DNA from: a virus
IMG/VR virus record: IMGVR_UViG_3300046474_000094
Coordinates: 1 to 50,338 of that record
DNA: 50,338 nt
Strand: one strand, 5' to 3'
Shown piece by piece: positions 44,879 through 50,338 of this stretch. A model generated the notes under the pieces. It made no database searches and was not told the DNA's origin. It was given only the letters and a program-made list of their open reading frames with translations. Positions within the stretch are counted from its first letter, which is position 1; every line of letters starts with the position of its first letter. A program made the position numbers and the translations under genes.

Positions 44879-45502
44879 ATGAAGCTGATTGAACTGTTGG
44901 CGCGTGAGTTGAAAGAGTGGCCGATTGATTTTCGACACGCTCAATTGACTCAGTCGGTAAACGGGAAAATAGAATACATCGTCAATAACAAATCCAAATG
45001 GTCACACTGTGATCCGCTCCCTCTCGCTGATGATTGGCGCGTATCAATCATAAATTATGACGACTGGTCACATGCAGTTGTCACCCCAGGCTCTACCACC
45101 ACCCCAACACTCGAAACGATGCTGGCTGAGTGGCGCGACCTCGAAGCACGTGCCCAGGCGGCACAAGCGGAAGCCGACGCGCTGTTTGAACACGCCGGTC
45201 AATGCCACGGTGAGATCGTTGTGCGACTCGCTGAACTCGGTTGGGGTGCGCCACGGGGTCCAATGGTTCCGGGTGAGCCGGTTGTGACGCTGGATGATAA
45301 CGACGGGTGGATTGATTGGAACGGTGGTGATCAACCGGTGCCGGACGGAACCATCATTGACACCAAGTATCGCGACGGTGACGAGATGTTCCACGGTGAA
45401 ACGGGTCAGTTCGGTACAAAGACGTCGGTTTCATTCTGGATCCACGAGAACCACGAGAACGACATCGTCGCCTATCGCCTCACCCCATCAGCACAGCCAT
45501 AG
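44879..45502 (+). CDS. Accessory protein of unknown function, 207 aa
   Basis: The N-terminal part (LIELLARELKEWPIDFRHAQ, DWRVSIINYDDWSHAV) and central coiled coil (MLAEWRDLEARAQAAQAEAD) lead to a C-terminal beta module with PVPDGTIIDTKYRDGDE and ENDIVAYRL. The last is a small module common in phage proteins of early regions. GAGGT precedes the ATG. It is expressed from its own operator-bearing promoter and converges with the portal gene, overlapping its end by 23 bp. Confidence 0.7.
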   Translation: MKLIELLARELKEWPIDFRHAQLTQSVNGKIEYIVNNKSKWSHCDPLPLADDWRVSIINYDDWSHAVVTPGSTTTPTLETMLAEWRDLEARAQAAQAEADALFEHAGQCHGEIVVRLAELGWGAPRGPMVPGEPVVTLDDNDGWIDWNGGDQPVPDGTIIDTKYRDGDEMFHGETGQFGTKTSVSFWIHENHENDIVAYRLTPSAQP

Positions 45503-46868
45503 CCGACTCATGCGATACACCGTCAGCGGTCAGGGCGGTGTAGGCACTCATGAACGCGTCGGTACTCAGCGCCTGTTTCGGTTCGGGCTCTACCGGCTCG
45601 GCAGGCATGTTCGGTTCTTCCAACCCTTCCAGTTCTTCGATGTCCTCGTCGTTGAACTGATACGCCTCTTCAGCCTGGAGACGGCGTTGAATCTGACTCA
45701 CTTGGATAACACCCGCATCGAGATAGATCAGATCCGTCTCGGCGCGGGTTTTATCGGCTGTCGCCATCTCCACACTGTCGGGCTGCTGTAGCGGGTTCCA
45801 GACGTAGTTGTAATCGTCAGGGAAGTAACCCAGCGCCGAACGTACCAGCACCTCGTCGAGTGTGCGCATACCCGGGTCGAGCTGGCACAGTTGCTTCGAA
45901 CGAATCGAGTTGAAGTAGTTCGTCAGGTCACCCTCACCTGTGGCGTTCAAACCCTTGGCGCTCGTACCGAATAGGCGAGTGACCGGGATGTCGGCGGCAC
46001 CACTGATCCACGTCATCAACGTTTCAAGCACTGGCGCGACCCCGGCGAGATCCAGGGTCTTACGGTCGTACGTCTCGTCACCATCGAGCAACGCCATCTG
46101 TACGAGCGACTTCATCTGACTGAACAGGGTGTAACGGTCGATGATCGCTGAGTCCTGATCGCTCGCCAGCTCATCGCTTAAGCCCACGCGTGTGATCACA
46201 TCGACGTTCGCTTCCTGCATCAGCTCAGCGATACCGTCCTTGCTCGCGACGATATCCATGATGTCTTCGAGACACTTGCGCAGTTCCGAGTCGCCCCAGC
46301 CTTGCGTCTGTGCACGTTGACGACGTGGCAGCTTGGCGCCCATGAACCGCGCAAAGTGTGACCAGTGAACCTGTTGTCCACCACCGTTGATAGTGTAGAA
46401 CTCCGGTTCGAGGTAATTCGCTGCCAGGACGTTCCAGGTATTGAGCGTCATCGCTTGCATGTCGAAGCGGTCGAATACGATCACACGTTGCAGAGAGCCG
46501 CGCTTGACGAGGTTCAGGTTCAACGGTTTGGTCAAGTCTTGACCGGTGATCATGAGAATACCGCCGCCACCGTACAGACGTGCCCAGCTCAGCGCCTCGT
46601 TGCAGTCCATCGGGATATGCAACCGGTCTTCCTCGGCGCGGATCTCGTCAGCACCGTCACACTTGATCGTGCGCCACTCGCGGGTCATGTCCTCAGCTGG
46701 AATGTCCACAATTTGACGGGCGAGCCACGATGTGGCGTATGCGGCGTCCCACTCCGCCCAGGCATTGAGTAACGAGTAGCTGAATTGGTTATGCGAACGC
46801 TTGGCCTTTGCGGTTCCGAGGCCCGATGCGACGTTGACAAGTCCGTCTGTGGTGGCTGGTAAAGTCAT
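45480..46868 (-). CDS. Portal protein (DUF1073-type)
   Basis: The 462-residue protein (AYATSWLARQIVDIPAEDMT, ALSWARLYGGGGILMITGQD, GWGDSELRKCLEDIMDIVAS, PVTRLFGTSAKGLNATGEGD, LTNYFNSIRSKQ) matches the DUF1073 phage portal family, which forms the dodecameric DNA gate. I chose the ATG at 46866-46868 with GGGG 7 nt upstream; a longer start is possible. The N-terminal TTDGLVNVAS is antisense to a decayed operator. Confidence 0.9.
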   Translation of the reverse strand: MTLPATTDGLVNVASGLGTAKAKRSHNQFSYSLLNAWAEWDAAYATSWLARQIVDIPAEDMTREWRTIKCDGADEIRAEEDRLHIPMDCNEALSWARLYGGGGILMITGQDLTKPLNLNLVKRGSLQRVIVFDRFDMQAMTLNTWNVLAANYLEPEFYTINGGGQQVHWSHFARFMGAKLPRRQRAQTQGWGDSELRKCLEDIMDIVASKDGIAELMQEANVDVITRVGLSDELASDQDSAIIDRYTLFSQMKSLVQMALLDGDETYDRKTLDLAGVAPVLETLMTWISGAADIPVTRLFGTSAKGLNATGEGDLTNYFNSIRSKQLCQLDPGMRTLDEVLVRSALGYFPDDYNYVWNPLQQPDSVEMATADKTRAETDLIYLDAGVIQVSQIQRRLQAEEAYQFNDEDIEELEGLEEPNMPAEPVEPEPKQALSTDAFMSAYTALTADGVSHESAMAVLMG

Positions 46869-46882
46869 GGTTACCCCGGTGA

Positions 46883-46911
46883 TTGGCATTATCCAATAGC
46901 TATGGTACAGT
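46883..46911 (+). promoter_or_regulatory. Promoter of the GIY-YIG gene without operator
   Basis: TTGGCA is followed after 17 bp by TACAGT. No TGACG palindrome overlaps it. A two-mismatch copy (TGACA-AGTC-CGTCT) lies at 46835-46848 inside the portal gene. Confidence 0.65.
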
Positions 46912-46942
46912 GTCGTAATAGACCAACTGGACAACATTAACT

Positions 46943-47785
46943 ATGCGAACGAAAACAGTAGCCGAAAGAATATCACAGTTTACTTCGGTTCACGGTAACC
47001 GCTACGACTACTCGAAAATGGTCGACCCGATCAAGTGGAATTCAAAAATACCTGTCGGGTGCCCTGTGCACGGGGAGTTCATCATTTCTGTCAACGGTCA
47101 TCAGACCGGATCAGGATGTCTCAAATGCTCGGGAAAGATGAAGACGTCAAAGAGTGTTCGACTGATGGAATGCTGCGAGGTGCATGGTGACGTATACGAT
47201 TACTCACAGTGGCCCGCAGACGTATCTGCATTGACCCGCGTGACGACTATCTGTCGTGAGCATGGTCCGTGGGAACACAGTGTGCATAACCACATCAATC
47301 GCAAGTCAGGATGCCCAGCATGCGCGAAGAATAAGCCCCGTACGTTCGAGGACTTCATTGCGAAGGCACGGGCGATCCATGGTGACCGTTATGAGTATGA
47401 TTATTGCGACAGACCGAACAATTCAGTCAGGGTGATGATTCATTGCGCAGAACATGGCGAATTCCTGCAAACCGCTGGCGCGCACATGGTCGGGAAAGGT
47501 TGCCCAGGCTGCGCGTCGAAAGGGTTGGACATGATCGCACCGTGCAAGCTCTACATCCTAAAGGGGGTTGGCGTGTTCAAGGTGGGTGTGACCGCTGACA
47601 TCGACCGGCGAGTGGTACAGCTCACAAAGGCCACGCCGTTTGAGTTTGAGCTGTTCTCAGTTCGAGAGTTCGAGACGGGGAGGGCGGCGTGGGACACCGA
47701 GCAAACATTGCTGAAAGCGTACACGTCGGCTGAGTTCAGAGGGTTTGACGGTGCAACGGAATGGTGTTTGGGTCAACCGGACTAA
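46943..47785 (+). CDS. GIY-YIG-type homing endonuclease with zinc repeats
   Basis: The 280-residue protein has three similar repeats with the pattern HG-RYDY ... V-C-HG-F ... G-GCP-C (DUF723-like), each a probable zinc unit. The C-terminal domain begins KLYILKGVGVFKVGVTADID, a degenerate GIY-YIG nuclease core. Such proteins are free-standing homing endonucleases. It lies on the plus strand between portal and terminase genes. Confidence 0.82.
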   Translation: MRTKTVAERISQFTSVHGNRYDYSKMVDPIKWNSKIPVGCPVHGEFIISVNGHQTGSGCLKCSGKMKTSKSVRLMECCEVHGDVYDYSQWPADVSALTRVTTICREHGPWEHSVHNHINRKSGCPACAKNKPRTFEDFIAKARAIHGDRYEYDYCDRPNNSVRVMIHCAEHGEFLQTAGAHMVGKGCPGCASKGLDMIAPCKLYILKGVGVFKVGVTADIDRRVVQLTKATPFEFELFSVREFETGRAAWDTEQTLLKAYTSAEFRGFDGATEWCLGQPD

Positions 47786-47791
47786 GTCATG

Positions 47792-47820
47792 TTGACGAGC
47801 CCGTCATAGTGTCATATGCT
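47792..47820 (+). promoter_or_regulatory. Operator-bearing promoter of the 47861 gene
   Basis: TTGACG is followed after 17 bp by TATGCT, one of the best -10 boxes of the set. The exact palindrome TGACG-AGCC-CGTCA lies at 47793-47806. Confidence 0.88.
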
Positions 47821-47860
47821 CCATGGTACATCAATCGCACCACTGAGGGGAAATAGGGTT

Positions 47861-48073
47861 ATGAAGAGCGTGTTCCTGTCATGTTCGACCAACAGTACAA
47901 TGTTCACCACATGCTGCGAGGTTGCGATTCTTGATTACCAATCGTGCTGCCCAAAATGTCACGATGAGGTTTATCCGGGTATCGACTCGACCGAACATCA
48001 GCGCCGCACTCAACGTTGGGAAAGAGCTTACGACCCTATTCGCAGACGGAAGGTCAGACTCAACTGGTCATAA
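47861..48073 (+). CDS. Cys-rich zinc-finger accessory protein, 70 aa
   Basis: The 70-residue protein (FLSCSTNSTMFTTCCEVAIL, DYQSCCPKCHDEVYPG) carries at least six Cys including CPKC, a zinc pattern, and a basic C-terminal helix (RRTQRWERAYDPIRRRKVRL). The start is supported by an upstream GAGGGG. Its stop lies in the last codons of the converging terminase gene. An early modulator role is inferred from the operator-bearing promoter. Confidence 0.65.
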   Translation: MKSVFLSCSTNSTMFTTCCEVAILDYQSCCPKCHDEVYPGIDSTEHQRRTQRWERAYDPIRRRKVRLNWS

Positions 48074-49459
48074 CATCGACCCAATCGGCACTTTCGCCAA
48101 CATCCCCCGGCACGCAGCGATGATGAAACTGTCTGCGATGTTGGGGGATACGATTTCTCGCTTAGCCAAATCCTTCTTGCTCTCCACCTTGACCTTCCCT
48201 GCGTTGTCAAAGTCACGCATCGGCGTCGACAGCTCATCGATCAGCTTGTTCAACAACTTCACATCGCACTCACTCGACAGGCTGATCATCTGATCGGCGG
48301 GGAACTGTCGACCCTTCGTCACGGCCAGATACGTGTTACGGAATCGATCCGCTGCGAGCCACCACGCCTGGGCTTTCAGGTTCGCGAAAAAGTCCTCGTT
48401 CGTGATCTTGGTGTCGCCGTAGTGACGTTTCGGGTCGACGACCTTGCCGCCAGCGTTGAAACGGTAGTGACGGCGCCATCCGAGCGAGTTGAGGTGCGAC
48501 CCTGTACCAGCGCCTACCCCGATGCTGTCGTAACCCACCTGCGACGCCTGGAGACGTTCAGCGGTCATTTTCACACGGGCTGCCGACTCGCGTAGCTCAT
48601 CCTGTCCGCCTTTCCACTCGTCGAGGTCGATACAGACCATCCCATCCATCGCAGTGGTGGCGTTCTTATCGTCCCCATCGTCTGCCACGTCGTAGCCAAC
48701 GGTCTTACCCCCGGTCCATGTACCCGACAGGGGCTTAACGGTCTTATGCGCGTCTATGGCGGCCTGGAGCCACGCACGTTTGATCACGACGCTGTCGTCG
48801 CTGTCGAACGGGACACCCTGGTACGTGTGGACGGCGAGGTCGTAGTCTTCCTCGAACGCCGACTCGATGTCAGCCAGGGCAGAAGGGGAGAGGAACGGGT
48901 TCTCGTCGTAATTGATTTGACGGATGAGCGTACCGCGTGGCGGTGAGATGACCAGACGCTTCCAGGCGAAGTCAGTAGCGAACCGGGCGTTGAACGAGAA
49001 CCACATCTCGGCGCCATCGTTACGCATGACGGTCGGTCGCACAGTATTGAACGCTGATTCAGTCATCAAGTGAGCTTCTTCCCACCACGACACCGTTGCA
49101 CCCTCGAACGACTTGATCTCATCGACGTTACGCGCCACACCGTAGAACCTGAACAACGACCCGTTGGTCTTGTGCTCGATGGCGTCGGCGTAAATCTTGA
49201 AATTCTTGTCGAGGTCGAAATAACTGATCTTGTCCTTCAGCAACGTGTACACCGAGTCGGCGATACGGTTCTGGAACATCCGCAAGCACAGGAATCGCTC
49301 GGTGCTGAAATTTGCCCGGGCTATAGCCACACCGGCCATGTCGTGAGACTTGGACGACATCCGCCCACCGTGGAGAACCCTGAACCGTACCGGATCGCCT
49401 TCGGGCGTTTCACGGGTAGTCCAGAATCCACGCAGTGCGGGGTTAAGAGTTGGACCCAT
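48068..49459 (-). CDS. terL: Terminase large subunit
   Basis: The 463-residue protein has the ATPase Walker A-like HGGRMSSKS (30-38), Walker B VSWWEEAH (123-130) and a C-terminal RNase H-like nuclease with GYDVADDG near 254-261 and a late acidic region (SPNIADSF). This is the PBSX/Terminase_3-type packaging motor, which cuts and pumps DNA through the portal. It overlaps terS by 17 bp. Ribosome site is weak, consistent with coupled translation. Confidence 0.93.
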   Translation of the reverse strand: MGPTLNPALRGFWTTRETPEGDPVRFRVLHGGRMSSKSHDMAGVAIARANFSTERFLCLRMFQNRIADSVYTLLKDKISYFDLDKNFKIYADAIEHKTNGSLFRFYGVARNVDEIKSFEGATVSWWEEAHLMTESAFNTVRPTVMRNDGAEMWFSFNARFATDFAWKRLVISPPRGTLIRQINYDENPFLSPSALADIESAFEEDYDLAVHTYQGVPFDSDDSVVIKRAWLQAAIDAHKTVKPLSGTWTGGKTVGYDVADDGDDKNATTAMDGMVCIDLDEWKGGQDELRESAARVKMTAERLQASQVGYDSIGVGAGTGSHLNSLGWRRHYRFNAGGKVVDPKRHYGDTKITNEDFFANLKAQAWWLAADRFRNTYLAVTKGRQFPADQMISLSSECDVKLLNKLIDELSTPMRDFDNAGKVKVESKKDLAKREIVSPNIADSFIIAACRGMLAKVPIGSML

Positions 49460-49988
49460 AGAAATCGTCGAGCCTTGCGCGGGTGGTTAACTCACCGGAT
49501 ATTTTAAGTTCGGTTGGTTTGTTCCAACCCAGCATTTCGGCAAGTTGTTTGGCGGCTGCACGTCGATCAGCAGGACCAGTAAACTTGTAACGAACTTCAC
49601 CGCCTGCATCGATAATTACTTCCGATACATGTTTGAAGTTTTCAGGTTTATTTAAATCCTGGAGACCGATGTCGCAAGTTGCTTGTTCGGCGAGCATCGC
49701 AATGATTCGTTCGCGATCAATTACAACTTTCCCGAGCGATTCAACTTTATCAACTTTGAACGAATCAATAAATTTAGCGACGTCAGGTTTCGTCAGGATC
49801 TCGCTCGCTAGTCTTGGGCGCTGCGATTCGGTCTTGCACTTCCCACCAGCTCGACGATGTGCATCAGCCGGGGATAACCCTTCCAACGATCCGAGCGCCA
49901 TGCCTTGCTGCAAACGAGTCAGGCTGTGAAACGCCGTGACTTGCTCATCGCTTAGCTCGATGGTGCGGTTGTCGATGGTGATCAGCAT
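49443..49988 (-). CDS. terS: Terminase small subunit
   Basis: The 181-residue protein (ITIDNRTIELSDEQVTAFHS, LTRLQQGMALGSLEGLSPAD) has the N-terminal HTH-like DNA-recognition part, a central helical region (KVVIDRERIIAMLAEQATCD) and a C-terminal part ending ARLDDFYGSNS. It matches the Terminase_2 group. I chose the ATG at 49986-49988 with AAGG 9 nt upstream. It opens the head operon immediately left of the 266-bp repeat, so a packaging site may lie nearby. Confidence 0.85.
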   Translation of the reverse strand: MLITIDNRTIELSDEQVTAFHSLTRLQQGMALGSLEGLSPADAHRRAGGKCKTESQRPRLASEILTKPDVAKFIDSFKVDKVESLGKVVIDRERIIAMLAEQATCDIGLQDLNKPENFKHVSEVIIDAGGEVRYKFTGPADRRAAAKQLAEMLGWNKPTELKISGELTTRARLDDFYGSNS

Positions 49989-50018
49989 TGCGAAAGCCTT
50001 ACGGTTTGAGGTCACAGG

Positions 50019-50047
50019 ATTGTCGCCGACGCTGACACTCTGGTCAA
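50019..50047 (-). promoter_or_regulatory. Candidate terS promoter
   Basis: On the minus strand TTGACC is followed after 17 bp by GACAAT, 30 bp before the terS start. It lacks the palindrome. It may give basal expression in addition to the late element in the repeat. Confidence 0.5.
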
Positions 50048-50072
50048 CCCATCACGTTTATACCCTGTATCG

Positions 50073-50338
50073 TTTCACCGGGGTATTTATCGGGGTATGT
50101 CTGAAACCCCCGGAATAGACACCTCCTTTTATTTTATACCCCGATACCCCGAATAAATAATATTAGATAGTAAGTATATAGGTATATGATAATGTATATC
50201 ATTAAGATGTATAAGCCAGCGGCGTGAGAGTGTGATCGATGCGGGGTATTTGGGTAACCCCTCTGAAACCCGCGTGCTAGAGCCCTAGAATCGTACCCCG
50301 GATAGTTTTTCAGAACCGGGGTACGGGGTATGGTTTTG
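50073..50338. repeat. 266-bp element, copy upstream of the head operon
   Basis: This copy is identical over 266 bp to 35483-35748. Its last 127 bp are also the first 127 bp of the window, so in the circle it continues into the AT-rich region at 128-335. It lies upstream of the minus-strand terS/head operon. It has the same GGGGTA pairs and the TATAAAAT box (50131-50138 on the minus strand) next to two GGGGTA motifs. Confidence 0.95.
50131..50150 (-). promoter_or_regulatory. Candidate late promoter of the head operon
   Basis: This is the identical counterpart of 35541-35560: two GGGGTA motifs leading into TATAAAAT, facing terS about 140 bp away. Identical control DNA before both late operons suggests joint regulation by a phage activator. 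Confidence 0.5.

Noticed and set aside
1-50338. Integrase, excisionase or lysogeny repressor
   Set aside because: I looked for tyrosine or serine recombinase motifs and a CI-type repressor and saw none; the TetR-like protein alone does not indicate lysogeny.
1-50338. tRNA genes and CRISPR arrays
   Set aside because: No cloverleaf with TTCGA-type T-loop and acceptor pairing, and no regular direct-repeat/spacer array was seen. The repeats at 128-335 and 35751-35884 are too few and uneven.

Overview
The window is the complete genome of a tailed double-stranded DNA phage with a contractile tail (a myovirus). The first and last 127 bases are identical, which is what a circular assembly leaves at its junction, so the unique length is 50,211 bp. 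No integrase, excisionase or recognisable lysogeny repressor is visible, so it looks virulent. The tail fibre N-terminus (21797-22774) resembles fibres I know from Pseudomonas phages and R-pyocin-like elements. With the moderately GC-rich sequence and GGAG-type ribosome sites this suggests a Pseudomonas or related proteobacterial host, but the host is not proven.

Layout. (1) 128-381: AT-rich, repeat-dense DNA without genes. (2) 382-3574: early minus-strand operons of small, often Cys-rich proteins. (3) 3614-5908: minus-strand cassette of an IbrA-like PAPS-reductase-fold protein, a linker gene and an IbrB/ParB-like protein. (4) 5949-11480: minus-strand primase/SF3 helicase, TetR-like small protein, VRR-NUC-like nuclease and SF2 helicase. 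(5) 11499-18478: plus-strand replication and recombination genes (PD-(D/E)XK nuclease, DUF2815-type ssDNA-binding protein, DnaQ-like exonuclease, family B DNA polymerase, SLOG-fold protein). (6) 18475-19336: minus-strand overlapping membrane-protein genes. (7) 19390-20438: plus-strand lysis cassette (holin, lambda R-like endolysin, two spanins). (8) 20435-35430: minus-strand tail block, read from neck proteins down to tailspike. (9) 35483-35748: a 266-bp repeat identical to 50073-50338. (10) 36014-37271: plus-strand accessory genes. (11) 37222-49988: minus-strand head block (terminase, portal, MuF, protease/scaffold, cement, capsid, connectors), interrupted by plus-strand accessory genes and three homing-endonuclease-type genes.

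Two control systems stand out. First, a 14-bp palindrome TGACG-N4-CGTCA occurs at least eleven times exactly. Ten copies lie in or beside sigma70-like promoters of the early and accessory genes. The eleventh sits antisense inside the head protease gene, again in a TTGACG-17-TACAGT promoter pointing at an accessory cassette. This looks like a phage-encoded regulon. Second, the 266-bp repeat stands immediately upstream of each of the two late minus-strand operons (terS/head and neck/tail). It carries paired GGGGTA motifs next to a TATAAAAT box, so it may be a duplicated late control element, and it could also serve replication or packaging.

The genes make a coherent lytic programme: early modulators and DNA metabolism from operator-bearing promoters, own polymerase, primase and helicases for replication, then late minus-strand transcription of head and tail, and lysis from the plus-strand cassette.
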